From: CAJCIY01 sp964245825
GTDB lineage: Bacteria; Actinomycetota; Actinomycetes; Mycobacteriales; CAJCIY01
Direction: 5' to 3'
Assembly (NCBI GenBank): GCA_964245825.1
Contig: CAXTNT010000013.1
Location: 1-64,000, forward strand
DNA length: 64,000 nt
In this document: piece by piece, positions 16,491 to 25,049 of the stretch
How the letters are laid out: each line of letters begins with the position of its first letter
Position numbering within the stretch: position 1 is the stretch's first letter
The notes under the pieces: model-generated
Databases searched by the model: none
What the model was told of the DNA's origin: nothing
Seen by the model: only the letters and a program-made list of their open reading frames with translations
Program-made: the position numbers and the translations under genes

Positions 16491-17570
16491 ATGGGCCCGC
16501 TGGCCGGGATCAGGGTGGTAGAGCTCGCGGGGATCGGCCCGGGGCCGTTCGCGTGCATGCTGCTGGCCGACCTCGGCGCCGACGTCGTCCGGGTCACCCG
16601 GCCGGGCGCCCGCGTGCTGGCGCTCGACACGTTGCTGCGGGGTCGCCCGGCGCTCGGCGCTGACCTGAAGACGCCGGCCGGCAGGGCAGCCGTACTCGAG
16701 TTGGTGGACCGGGCCGACGTGCTGGTCGAGGGCTTCCGGCCGGGCGTCACCGAACGCCTCGGCCTGGGGCCCGCCGACTGCCAGGCGCGCAACCCGCGGC
16801 TGGTGTACGGCCGGATGACCGGCTGGGGCCAGGACGGGCCGCTGGCGCAGCGAGCCGGTCACGACATCAACTACCTGTCGCTCACCGGTGGCCTGCACGC
16901 CATCGGCGAGGCGGGCCGGCGTCCCGTCCCACCGCTCAACCTCGTCGCCGACTTCGGCGGCGGTGCGCTCTACCTGGTCATGGGCGTGCTGGCGGCGTTG
17001 GTCGAACGGCAGTCCAGCGACCGGGGCCAGGTCGTGGACGCGGCGATGGTCGACGGCGTGAGCTCCCTGCTCGCGATGGCGCAGTCGATGCGGGCGCTCG
17101 GCATCTGGGCGGACGAGCGCGGCGCCAACCTCCTCGACGGCGGCGCGCCGTTCTACCGGACGTACGAATGTCGCGACGGCGGCTACGTCGCGGTGGGCTG
17201 CCTCGAGTCGCAGTTCTTCGCCGTCTTCGCCGCGCTCATCGGGGTGGAGCTGCCGCCGCAGGAAGACCGCGCCCGCTGGCCCGAGATGGAGACCGCCATC
17301 GCGGCCGCCTTCGCCTCCCGTACCCGGGACGAGTGGAGCGAGGTGTACGCCGGGACGGACGCCTGCGTGACACCCGTGCTCACGCTCGCCGAGGCGCCGC
17401 ACCACCCACACCTGACGGCACGTGGCTCGCAGGTGCTCACCGGGGACGTGGCCACGCCGGCCGCGGCGCCCCGGCTCTCCCGGACACCCGGCCGGGCGGG
17501 TGAGCCCGCCGCCGCACCCGGCCGCCTCGACGCGGACACCCGCGCCCGATGGGGTCTGCCGCCCACCTGA
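16491..17570 (+). CDS. Alpha-methylacyl-CoA racemase (CaiB/BaiF family)
   Basis: The 359-residue enzyme interconverts (R)- and (S)-2-methylacyl-CoA, a step that lets branched-chain or sterol side-chain acids enter beta-oxidation. The catalytic residues of the mycobacterial MCR align as His124 ('AGHDINY') and Asp154 ('LVADFGGG'), which favours racemase over CoA-transferase members of the family. The start is ATG with GGAGG seven bases upstream. It follows the tRNA-Gly gene and ends one base before the convergent HtrA stop. Confidence 0.9.
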   Translation: MGPLAGIRVVELAGIGPGPFACMLLADLGADVVRVTRPGARVLALDTLLRGRPALGADLKTPAGRAAVLELVDRADVLVEGFRPGVTERLGLGPADCQARNPRLVYGRMTGWGQDGPLAQRAGHDINYLSLTGGLHAIGEAGRRPVPPLNLVADFGGGALYLVMGVLAALVERQSSDRGQVVDAAMVDGVSSLLAMAQSMRALGIWADERGANLLDGGAPFYRTYECRDGGYVAVGCLESQFFAVFAALIGVELPPQEDRARWPEMETAIAAAFASRTRDEWSEVYAGTDACVTPVLTLAEAPHHPHLTARGSQVLTGDVATPAAAPRLSRTPGRAGEPAAAPGRLDADTRARWGLPPT

Positions 17571-19031
17571 TCAGGACGGGGCCGACGCTCCCAGCGTGAC
17601 CGACACGGTCCGCTGCTGACCGCCCCGCTGGATGGTCACGTGCACGACGTCGCCCGGCTTGTGGTCGGCGCGGATCGCCACGATCGCCGAGTCGGCGTCC
17701 GGGATCGCCTTGCCGTCCACAGCGACGAGCACGTCCCCGGGCTGGATGCCCGCCTTCGCGGCCGGCCCCCCGCCCAGCACGGCACTCACGGTCGCGCCGG
17801 CGGTGCTGGACGCGTCGTTGTCGGCCTGCAGGGAGACGCCGATCACCGCGTGCACGGCGTGCCCGGTCTTGATCAGCTGGTCGGCGGTGTACATCGCCTC
17901 GTCGATCGGGATCGCGAAGCCCACGCCGATGTTGCCGGCCTCCGTCGACTGGCCATCCCCGCTGGCCCCCGACACGCTGGCGATGGCGGAGTTGACCCCG
18001 ATGACGTCACCCGACAGATCCACCAACGGACCGCCGGAGTTGCCGGGGTTGATGGCCGCGTCGGTCTGGATCGCGTCGATGGTCGCCTGGGTGGCGCTGG
18101 CATCCCCGCTGGCGGAGTCCTGGGTGGAGACAGGCCGGTCGAGCGCGGAGACGATGCCCGAGGTGACGGTGCCCTGCAGCCCCAGCGGAGAGCCGAACGC
18201 CACGACCGTCTGGCCGACCCGCAGCTCGGTGCTGTCGCCGATCCGCGCCTGCGTCAGACCGGCGAGCGTCACCTTGATCACGGCGATGTCAGCGGTCGGG
18301 TCCCGGCCCACCACGGTGGCGGGGACGGTGGTGCCGCCGCTCGTGGTCACCGTGAGGGTCCCGCCGTCCGTCGCGTACCCGCTGACGACGTGGTTGTTGG
18401 TCAGCACATAGCCCGAGGCGGCGTCGATCACGATGCCCGACCCCGTGCCGATCTCGCTGCTGGTCCGCTCGGTCACGAGGACGACTGTCGGGGCCGCGGC
18501 GGCGGCCACGGCCTCCAGCGCCGTCTGGCTACTGCTCGAGGCGGCGCCCACCACCGACGGGCTGACCGCCGCGGCCTGCTTCACGGTCACGTGGTTGCGC
18601 CCGAAACCGACTCCGAGGGCCGCCCCCCCGCCGCCCGCCAGCAGCGCCACGATCGCGACGAGCAGGATCCCGCCGACACCGACGTGACGATGCGAGCCAC
18701 GCGTGGAGGGCGTGTCCGGGCCGCCGGAACCCGGGCCGCGGCCGTCCGGCCCACCGGGGTGGGCGTCGAGCTGTCCCGGGTACGGCGCTCCGCCTGAGGC
18801 TCCGCCCGTCGCTCCGCCCGTCGGTGCCTGACCGCCCCACGGCTGACCCCACCACGGCTGCCCCGACCCATGCTCGGCGCCCGGCTCGGCGCCCGGCTCG
18901 GAACCCTGCCCGGCACCGTGCTCCCGGGCCGGGTCGGAACCCGGCTCCGAGACCGGACCGGAAGCCGGCTGCGAACCCGGACCGGAGTCCGCGTCGCTCT
19001 CGCGCCCGTCGTGCGTCACGACTCTCCTCAT
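17571..19031 (-). CDS. HtrA/DegP-like membrane-anchored serine protease with PDZ domain
   Basis: The 486-residue envelope quality-control protease has three parts. A cytoplasmic Gly/Pro/Ser-rich tail of about 110 residues is followed by one membrane span (about 117-140). Next comes the trypsin-like domain with His in 'TNNHVV', Asp in 'DIAVIKV' and Ser in 'GNSGGP', and then a C-terminal PDZ domain ('GGGPAAKAGIQPGDVLVAVDG'). This is the layout of mycobacterial PepD/HtrA-type proteins. It is divergent from an MprAB-like two-component pair; in M. tuberculosis pepD lies beside mprAB and is under MprA control, so a similar circuit is likely here. Confidence 0.93.
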   Translation of the reverse strand: MRRVVTHDGRESDADSGPGSQPASGPVSEPGSDPAREHGAGQGSEPGAEPGAEHGSGQPWWGQPWGGQAPTGGATGGASGGAPYPGQLDAHPGGPDGRGPGSGGPDTPSTRGSHRHVGVGGILLVAIVALLAGGGGAALGVGFGRNHVTVKQAAAVSPSVVGAASSSSQTALEAVAAAAAPTVVLVTERTSSEIGTGSGIVIDAASGYVLTNNHVVSGYATDGGTLTVTTSGGTTVPATVVGRDPTADIAVIKVTLAGLTQARIGDSTELRVGQTVVAFGSPLGLQGTVTSGIVSALDRPVSTQDSASGDASATQATIDAIQTDAAINPGNSGGPLVDLSGDVIGVNSAIASVSGASGDGQSTEAGNIGVGFAIPIDEAMYTADQLIKTGHAVHAVIGVSLQADNDASSTAGATVSAVLGGGPAAKAGIQPGDVLVAVDGKAIPDADSAIVAIRADHKPGDVVHVTIQRGGQQRTVSVTLGASAPS

Positions 19032-19084
19032 CTGCTGGCCCGCCGGGGGCGGACCCGTGCACCGTCGACCCTGCCACGAGGCCG

Positions 19085-19121
19085 TGAGCGCCCCGTGAGG
19101 TCGCGATGAGAACGCCCTGAA
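19085..19121. promoter_or_regulatory. Four TGAR motifs at 11-bp spacing, candidate MprA-type operator
   Basis: TGAG begins at 19085, 19096 and 19107 and TGAA at 19118, each exactly 11 bases apart (CTCA on the other strand). The array is in the 131-base intergenic region between HtrA and the divergent response regulator gene. OmpR-family regulators bind direct repeats on one helical face, and the MprA box is described as paired direct repeats with a similar period. The assignment is inferred. Confidence 0.5.
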
Positions 19122-19162
19122 GCGGGCGTCGACGCGGGGCTCCGCGGTGTCATCCTGGGACC

Positions 19163-19846
19163 GTGCACGTACTGGTGGTCGATGACGAGCCCGCGGTCCG
19201 CGAGTCGCTGGAGCGCTCGTTGCGCTTCGAAGGCTACGACGTCAGCCTGGCGGCCGACGGGGAGCAGGCGCTGGCCCGGGTCGCTGCGGACCAGCCCGAC
19301 GTCGTGGTGCTCGACGTCCTGATGCCACGGCTGGACGGCCTGCAGACCTGCCGTCAGCTGCGTGCGCGGGGGGAGTCGGTGCCGATCCTGATGCTGACCG
19401 CCCGCGACGGAGTCGCCGACCGGGTGGTCGGTCTCGACGCCGGCGCCGACGACTACCTGGTCAAGCCGTTCGCCCTCGAGGAGCTGTTCGCACGGATCCG
19501 TGCCCTGCTCCGGCGCCGCCCGGACGAGGAGGCGGCAGACCGCAGCCTGGCCTTCGCCGACCTGAGCCTCGATCCCCTCACCCGCGACGTGAAGCGGGGT
19601 GAGCGGGCGATCAGCCTCACGGTGACCGAGTTCAACCTGCTGGAGATGTTCCTCGAGCACCCGCGCCAGGTGCTGACCCGTGGCCAGATCGTCGAGCGGG
19701 TATGGGGGTTCGCGCTGGAGTACTCGTCGAACTCGCTGGAGGTCTACGTGGGCTACCTCCGGCGCAAGCTGGAGGTCGACGGCGAGCCTCGTCTGATCCA
19801 CACCGTCCGGGGCGTCGGCTACGTCATGCGCGAACAGCCCACGTGA
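19163..19846 (+). CDS. OmpR-family response regulator, MprA-like
   Basis: The 227-residue regulator has a receiver domain ('VVDDEP' acidic pocket, phospho-acceptor Asp51 in 'VVLDVLMP', Lys in 'DDYLVKPF') and a C-terminal winged helix ('LTVTEFNLLEMFLEHPRQVLTR', 'VYVGYLRRKL'). The start is GTG. The gene is coupled to the following kinase by TGATG and is divergent from HtrA, the arrangement expected of an envelope-stress system of the MprA type. It probably binds the phased repeats upstream. Confidence 0.94.
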   Translation: MHVLVVDDEPAVRESLERSLRFEGYDVSLAADGEQALARVAADQPDVVVLDVLMPRLDGLQTCRQLRARGESVPILMLTARDGVADRVVGLDAGADDYLVKPFALEELFARIRALLRRRPDEEAADRSLAFADLSLDPLTRDVKRGERAISLTVTEFNLLEMFLEHPRQVLTRGQIVERVWGFALEYSSNSLEVYVGYLRRKLEVDGEPRLIHTVRGVGYVMREQPT

Positions 19847-21258
19847 TGCGCTCGTTCTCCCTGCGCCGACGCATTGCCGCGTTGGTCGCCGGGAGCGTCT
19901 TCGCCGTCGTCGTCGCCGTCGGGTCAGCCGCCTGGCTCTACAGCCGGCACTACCTGCTCAACCAGACCGACCAGAGCCTGATCAACGTCGCGACCTCGGC
20001 CGCCGCCGACCAGAACCTGCTCGTCGCCCTCGGGGGCAACGTGACGCAGGTCAACCCGCCCGGGGTCCGGGCCCTGTTCCTGCCGTTCCAGCTCGACGAC
20101 TCCAGCGGCCCCCGGCTCGCGGCCGCGGCGAACCGCGTCAACCTGCCCACCGGTCCGCAGGACCTCGCCGTGGCCGCGGGCCGGCGCTCGTACGCGCTGC
20201 GCACCGTCACCGTGAACGACACCGACTACCGGATGATCACCGTCCCCGTCCCCGGCACCGGCCTCGCGCTGCAGGTCGGCCAGAACATCTCCGCGCAGGA
20301 GCGGTCCCTGCACAAGCTCGCGCTCCTGCTGCTGTTCGTCGGCGCCGCCGGCGCCGCCGTCGCGGCCGCGCTGGGCATGCTGGTGGCCCGGACGGGGCTG
20401 CGGCCCGTACGCGACCTCACCGCCGCCGCCGAACGCGTTGCCCGCACCGATGACCTCGGCCCGCCCATCGAGCTCTCCGGCCGGGAGTCGCCGGACGACG
20501 AGGTCGCCCGCCTCGCGTCGGCCTTCAACGGGATGCTCGCGGCGCTTGCCATGAGCCGCGAGCGGCAACGCGCCCTGGTCGCCGACGCCGGCCACGAGCT
20601 GCGCACTCCGCTCACCAGCCTGCGCACGAACATCGAGCTGCTCGCCCGTGAGGACCCGGCGAGCGGCCGGGTCCTCGCCCCGGCCGACCGGGAACGATTG
20701 CTCGCGGACCTGACCGCCCAGACCGCCGAGCTGGCGAGCCTGATCGGGGACCTCACCGACCTGGCCCGCGAGGACTCGACGCAGAGCGAGCCCGAGAGCC
20801 TCGACCTCGCGGAGGTCGCCGAGCGGGCGGTCGAGCGGGTACGCCGGCGGGCGACCAGCGTCTCGGTGGTCACCGAACTGCATCCCAGCCATGTCCACGG
20901 ACGGGCGCAGCAGCTCGAGCGGGCGGTCGCGAACCTCTTGGACAACGCCGTGAAGTGGAGCCCGCCGGGCGGCCAGGTCTTCGTCGGCCTACAAGGGGGC
21001 GAGCTGGTGGTGGCCGACCAGGGGCCCGGTATCGCCGCCGAGGACCAGCCGCACGTGTTCGAGCGGTTCTACCGGGCGACGACCTCGCGGGAAAAGCCGG
21101 GCAGCGGCTTGGGCCTGGCCATCGTGGCGCAGGCGGCGCGCGAGCACGGCGGCACCGTGAGTGCCGAACGCACCGAGAGCGGCGGCACGCTCATGCGCCT
21201 GACCATCCCCCTCGACGAAGCCGACACCGCGCTGCGCGAGACCGTCCCCGCCGGCTGA
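19846..21258 (+). CDS. Sensor histidine kinase, MprB-like
   Basis: The 470-residue membrane kinase has two spans (about 10-32 and 155-180) around a 120-residue extracytoplasmic sensor. HAMP follows (about 182-235), then the HisKA domain with His250 in 'DAGHELRTPLTSL' and a HATPase domain with 'NLLDNAVKWSPPGG' and 'GSGLGLAIV'. The ATG overlaps the regulator stop by one base. The architecture matches MprB, which senses envelope stress; the neighbouring HtrA fits that role. Confidence 0.94.
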   Translation: MRSFSLRRRIAALVAGSVFAVVVAVGSAAWLYSRHYLLNQTDQSLINVATSAAADQNLLVALGGNVTQVNPPGVRALFLPFQLDDSSGPRLAAAANRVNLPTGPQDLAVAAGRRSYALRTVTVNDTDYRMITVPVPGTGLALQVGQNISAQERSLHKLALLLLFVGAAGAAVAAALGMLVARTGLRPVRDLTAAAERVARTDDLGPPIELSGRESPDDEVARLASAFNGMLAALAMSRERQRALVADAGHELRTPLTSLRTNIELLAREDPASGRVLAPADRERLLADLTAQTAELASLIGDLTDLAREDSTQSEPESLDLAEVAERAVERVRRRATSVSVVTELHPSHVHGRAQQLERAVANLLDNAVKWSPPGGQVFVGLQGGELVVADQGPGIAAEDQPHVFERFYRATTSREKPGSGLGLAIVAQAAREHGGTVSAERTESGGTLMRLTIPLDEADTALRETVPAG

Positions 21259-21271
21259 CCCGCGCTGCCGC

Positions 21272-22357
21272 TCAGTCGCGCCAGAGCAGCACGGCCGCCC
21301 GGTCGTCGCCGATCTTGTCGGGTACGCCGTCCAGCAGCCGCTGCGCGCCACCGGCGAAGCCGCTCACCACCAGGGTGTTGGCCACCGCCAGCAGCCGGTT
21401 GATGCCCTGCTCCAGCTCCCGACCCGCGACCTCCACGAGGCCGTCGGTGTAGACGAGCACCGCGTCGCCCCGGCCCAGCACGCCCTTCTGAGCCTGGTAC
21501 GCGGCGCCGGCCAGCAGACCGAGGGCCGGGCCGGACGCGCCCGACAACGACCATCGGCCGGCCCCGGCCAGGAAGAACGCGGCGGGCGGATGCCCAGCCG
21601 ACCCCAGCACGTACGCACCCGAGGCGGTGTCGACGGTGATGTGCACGGCAGTCGCGAAACCGTCGTCCCAGTCCTGCCGCAGGACGTAGCGGTTGGCCGC
21701 CGCCAGGAAGTCGGCCGGCGCCACGGCGCCGACGAGCGCGCCGAAGGCGCCGGACAGCTGCAGCCCGCGCGTCGCGGCCGCCAGCCCGCTGCCGGAGACG
21801 TCGACCAGCACGACCTGGACCTGGCCACCGGACTCGGCGGTGACCAGGAAGTCTCCCCCGAACGCCGAGCCGCCGGCGAGCCGGAAGGCGCTCTCGGCGT
21901 GCCAGCCGGCCGGCAAGGTGGGCACCACCGAGCCCGGTGCGAGCCGGTCGCGCAGGTCGGCGAGCACGGCGTCGCCGCGGACACCGCCCAGCCCGAGTCG
22001 GCTGCGGGTCAGGGCGGTGCGATAGACGATCCCGGCGGTCAGAGCCACGACGACCACCGACCCGACCCGGGTCTCCTGGATGCCGAGCTCGAGGAGGGTG
22101 AGGATCACGACCGCCAGGATCACCGCGAGCAGCCGCCGCAGCGCCCGCAGCTCCAGCAGCAGGTTGCCGAGCACGATGGGCACGGCCTGCGCGGCGAGCG
22201 GCAGCGGATGCGACCCGATCGTTGCGGTGCCCAGGTAGACGAGGACCACCAACCCCATGAGCAGCGCCAGCGCACCCTGCTGGCCCCAGACGCCGCGCCT
22301 TACCAGCACCGCCCGCGGGTCCGCGAGCAGCGCCCGGACGCGCTGACCTGGCCTCAT
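21272..22357 (-). CDS. Membrane PP2C/SpoIIE-type serine phosphatase
   Basis: The 361-residue protein starts with a hydrophobic half (about residues 25-120, four or five spans). A SpoIIE/RsbU-type phosphatase domain follows, with 'GGDFLVTAESGGQVQVVLVDVSGSGLAAA' and 'VLVYTDGLVE' as metal-binding motifs. Such proteins dephosphorylate anti-sigma-antagonists in partner-switching pathways. No anti-sigma or antagonist gene is adjacent, so the target is unknown. It is convergent with the MprB-like kinase, 13 bases apart. Confidence 0.86.
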   Translation of the reverse strand: MRPGQRVRALLADPRAVLVRRGVWGQQGALALLMGLVVLVYLGTATIGSHPLPLAAQAVPIVLGNLLLELRALRRLLAVILAVVILTLLELGIQETRVGSVVVVALTAGIVYRTALTRSRLGLGGVRGDAVLADLRDRLAPGSVVPTLPAGWHAESAFRLAGGSAFGGDFLVTAESGGQVQVVLVDVSGSGLAAATRGLQLSGAFGALVGAVAPADFLAAANRYVLRQDWDDGFATAVHITVDTASGAYVLGSAGHPPAAFFLAGAGRWSLSGASGPALGLLAGAAYQAQKGVLGRGDAVLVYTDGLVEVAGRELEQGINRLLAVANTLVVSGFAGGAQRLLDGVPDKIGDDRAAVLLWRD

Positions 22358-22385
22358 GCGCGCAAACGTACCGATGCCGCCGGAC

Positions 22386-22964
22386 TCAGGGTGCCGGCGT
22401 CACCGCGACCAGGTCGACGACGAAGACCAGCGTCGAGCTTGCCGGGATCGGGCCGTTCGCGGCCGGGCCGTAGCCCAGGGCCGGCGGGATCACCAGTTCC
22501 CGTCGGCCGCCGACCTTCATCCCGACCAGGCCCTCGTCCCAGCCCGTGATGACCATCTGCTGGCCGAGCGTGAACGGGAACGTCTGGTTTCGGTCCCAGG
22601 AAGCGTCGAACTGCTTCCCGGTGGCGTACAGGTCGCCGACGTACTGGACCGTGAGCTGGTCCCCGTCGGCCGCGACCGCGCCGCTGCCGGTCGCCACGTC
22701 GTGGACCAGCAGGGTCGTGGGCGGAGCCCCGGTGGGCTTCGCGACGGTCGGCTTGGACCCCAGCGCGCCGCTGACGGCGGGCACCGCCGACGCCCCGACC
22801 AGAGGTGGCCCGGTGACGGCCGGGCTGCTGGTGGTGGTGCTCACCGGCGGGGTGTTGGCGGCGACGGACGGGCTCGTCGAGCCGCACCCGGCGAGGGTGA
22901 CGGCGGCCCCGAAGGAGAGGGAGAGCAGGACTGGGGTGGCTCGGATGCGGGTCACCACGTCCAC
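22386..22964 (-). CDS. FKBP-type peptidyl-prolyl isomerase lipoprotein
   Basis: The 192-residue protein has a lipoprotein signal with lipobox LAGC (Cys near residue 27), a Thr/Pro/Ser-rich linker, and one FKBP domain at the C-terminus. The domain shows 'DQLTVQYVGDLYATGKQFDASWDR', 'GWDEGLVGMKVGGRRELVIPPALGYG' and 'STLVFVVDLVAV'. It likely assists folding of exported proteins on the outer face of the membrane. GTG 22964 is used; an in-frame GTG nine bases further in is possible. It lies on the minus strand between the phosphatase and the DNA glycosylase. Confidence 0.92.
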   Translation of the reverse strand: MDVVTRIRATPVLLSLSFGAAVTLAGCGSTSPSVAANTPPVSTTTSSPAVTGPPLVGASAVPAVSGALGSKPTVAKPTGAPPTTLLVHDVATGSGAVAADGDQLTVQYVGDLYATGKQFDASWDRNQTFPFTLGQQMVITGWDEGLVGMKVGGRRELVIPPALGYGPAANGPIPASSTLVFVVDLVAVTPAP

Positions 22965-22977
22965 GCTAGCCGAGCGC

Positions 22978-23772
22978 TCACGCCTGGCAGCGCGGACACC
23001 AGAAGAGGTTGCGCCCGGCCATCAACGCCCGGCGGACCTCCGTACCGCAGACCCGGCAGGGCAGGCCGGCGCGCCGGTAGACGTAGTGGGCGTCGGCGGC
23101 GCGGACCCGTCCCCCGCGCGGGCGGTCGGCCGGTCTGGTGGTCACGATCCGCCCGCTCCGTACACCCGCGCGCAGCAGCGTCCGGAGGTCGTCCCAGAGC
23201 GCGGCTAGCGCGTCGGTCCCGACGTCGCGGCCCGGGCGGTACGGGTCGAGGCGGGCGCGGAAGAGAGCCTCGGCACGGAACACGTTGCCGATCCCGGCGA
23301 GCTTGGTCTGGTCCATCAGGACGGCGGCGATCGGTGCGCGGGTGCGGCTGGCCCCGGTCACGAAGGCGGCCGGGTCGGCCCCCGGACGCAGCGGGTCGGG
23401 CCCGAGCCGGGCGAGCAGCCGCTCCTGCCCCGGTGGGGCGAGCAGCTCGACTGCGGTGGCTCCGCGCAGCTCGGTCCAGCGACCATTGCCGGTGAGCCGC
23501 AGCCGCAGCGCACCGGTGGGCTCCGGCGACGGCAGGCTGCCCTCGCGGAACTTCCCGTAGAGCCCCAGATGGACGTGCAGCGCGTCGTCGAGGCCGGCGA
23601 ACTCGTACAGCAGGTGCTTGCCGTAGGCCTCGACGTGGGTCAGCACCCGGCCGTCGATCCGGGCCGCGCCTTCGGTGAAGCGCCCCTGCGGGCTGTCGGC
23701 GTGCACGACGTGGCCGGCGTAGGTCTCCTCGTGCGCGGTGGCGATGCGGTGCAGGGTGTGGCCCTCGGGCAT
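22978..23772 (-). CDS. Fpg/Nei-family DNA glycosylase (endonuclease VIII-like)
   Basis: The 264-residue base-excision repair enzyme removes oxidised bases and cleaves the strand. The mature N-terminus Pro2-Glu3 ('MPEGHTLHR') is catalytic in this family; 'EGH' rather than 'ELPEVE' points to the Nei branch. The helix-two-turn-helix is at 'MDQTKLAGIGNVFRAEALFRA', and a C-terminal zinc finger (CRVC ... CPRC) is present. It corresponds in position to Rv2464c. The ATG directly follows the rpiB stop without a gap. Confidence 0.94.
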   Translation of the reverse strand: MPEGHTLHRIATAHEETYAGHVVHADSPQGRFTEGAARIDGRVLTHVEAYGKHLLYEFAGLDDALHVHLGLYGKFREGSLPSPEPTGALRLRLTGNGRWTELRGATAVELLAPPGQERLLARLGPDPLRPGADPAAFVTGASRTRAPIAAVLMDQTKLAGIGNVFRAEALFRARLDPYRPGRDVGTDALAALWDDLRTLLRAGVRSGRIVTTRPADRPRGGRVRAADAHYVYRRAGLPCRVCGTEVRRALMAGRNLFWCPRCQA

Positions 23773-24222
23773 CTACCGGCTCTGCTCGTACGCGGTCAGC
23801 TGCGCGATCCGGCGGGCGTGCCGCTCGATGCCGGAGAACGGGGTGGCCAGGAAGACCTCGAGCAGCCGGCCGGCCAGTTGCGGGTCGTACAGCCGGGCCG
23901 AGAGCGAGAGCACGTTGGCGTCGTTGTGCTCGCGGCCGAGCCGGGCCGCGTCCTCGTCCCAGGCCAGCGCGCAGCGCACCCCGTCGACCTTGTTGGCCGC
24001 GATGGCCTCGCCGTTGCCCGAGCCGCCGATGACCACGCCAAGGCTGCCGGGGTCGGCGGCGACCGCCTCCCCCGTCGCCAGGCAGAACGGCGGGTAGTCG
24101 TCCTCCGGGTCGTACGCCTGCGGCCCGTGGTCGATCGCGGTGCCGCCGCGGGCCTCGACCTGGGCGATGAGCAGGAGCCGCAGCTCGTGGCCGGCGTGGT
24201 CGGAGCCGAGGTGCACCCGCAT
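23773..24222 (-). CDS. rpiB: Ribose-5-phosphate isomerase B
   Basis: The 149-residue RpiB/LacAB-family enzyme interconverts ribose-5-phosphate and ribulose-5-phosphate. It shows 'LGSDHAGHELR' at the N-terminus, 'VIGGSGNGEAIAANK' (anion-hole loop) and 'EHNDANVLSLSARL'. ATG 24220-24222 was chosen because AGGA lies eight bases upstream; an ATG nine bases further out has no spaced ribosome site. The start codon shares the palindrome CATG with the ATG of the divergent DUF429 gene. The order nei-rpiB-Rv2466c is conserved with mycobacteria. Confidence 0.94.
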   Translation of the reverse strand: MRVHLGSDHAGHELRLLLIAQVEARGGTAIDHGPQAYDPEDDYPPFCLATGEAVAADPGSLGVVIGGSGNGEAIAANKVDGVRCALAWDEDAARLGREHNDANVLSLSARLYDPQLAGRLLEVFLATPFSGIERHARRIAQLTAYEQSR

Positions 24223-24925
24223 GTCCGTCATCCTGGCAGGCGTGCGCGTGCTCGGCCTGGACGGCTGCCCCGGCGGCTGGGCGGGTGCCCTGGTCGAGGG
24301 CCGGTCGGTCGAGCTGCGCCGTTTCGACGGCTTGGCCGCGGGTCTCACCGAGGCGCTGGCGGTCGACGTGGACCTCGTCGCCGTGGACATCCCGGTGGGT
24401 CTGCCGGCCACCGGCGCGGCGCGGGCGTGCGACGCGGCGGCCCGGGCGTACCTCGGACGGCAGGGGTCATCGGTGTTCCCGGCCCCGTCGCGCGCGCTAC
24501 TCGGGCTCGGCACGCACGCGGCCACCACCGCGGCGTCGGTGCGGCTGACCGGCCGCGGCATCAGCATCCAGGCGTACGGGATCTACCCACGCATCGCGGC
24601 GGTGGACGGCGTCGTCACCGCGGCGGTCCAGCGGCGGCTGCTCGAGGCGCACCCCGAGATCGCGTTCCGGCTCCTCGCCGGCGGGCGGCTGGGCTCGAAG
24701 CACACCGTGGCGGGCCGCGACGTGCGGGCCGACCTGCTGGCGACCGTCTTCGACCGGCCGCTGCCGGCGACCGGGCCCTGGCTGCGCGGCGCCAAACGTG
24801 ACGACGTCCTGGATGCGCTGGTCTGCGCCTGGACGGCGCAGCGGTGGTTGGCCGGCACCGCGCTGCTGCTGCCCGACGACCCCGAGCGGGACGCCCACGG
24901 GCTGCTCATGGGCATCGCCGGCTGA
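24221..24925 (+). CDS. DUF429-family protein, predicted RNase H-fold nuclease
   Basis: The 234-residue DUF429 protein has the features 'LGLDGCPGGWAGALVEG' at the N-terminus, 'LVAVDIPVGLP', and a late 'KRDDVLDALVCAWTAQRW' carrying the conserved Asp-Asp pair. The family is predicted to have a RNase H-like fold; its biochemical role is not established. Start: ATG 24221 has GAGG nine bases upstream but lies on the rpiB start codon; GTG 24242 is the alternative. It converges on the nitroreductase across a long hairpin. Confidence 0.8.
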   Translation: MSVILAGVRVLGLDGCPGGWAGALVEGRSVELRRFDGLAAGLTEALAVDVDLVAVDIPVGLPATGAARACDAAARAYLGRQGSSVFPAPSRALLGLGTHAATTAASVRLTGRGISIQAYGIYPRIAAVDGVVTAAVQRRLLEAHPEIAFRLLAGGRLGSKHTVAGRDVRADLLATVFDRPLPATGPWLRGAKRDDVLDALVCAWTAQRWLAGTALLLPDDPERDAHGLLMGIAG

Positions 24926-24960
24926 ACGGCGGGGGTCGGCGCGGCTCGCCCTGTCCAGGG

Positions 24961-25012
24961 CGATCAGTCAGAGCGTGGCGCCGTCACAGCGGCGCCTGGT
25001 TCTGACTGATCG
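24961..25012. terminator. Two-tier hairpin between convergent genes
   Basis: An outer perfect 12-bp stem (CGATCAGTCAGA at 24961-24972 with TCTGACTGATCG at 25001-25012) encloses an inner perfect 7-bp stem (GGCGCCG / CGGCGCC) with a 6-base loop. It is followed by a G-rich run (25013-25049), which reads as a C-run on the other strand. It lies between the DUF429 and nitroreductase stops and probably ends both transcripts. Confidence 0.8.
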
Positions 25013-25049
25013 GGGGTGGGGGGGTGGGCGCGGGGTGGGGCGGGGGGGG

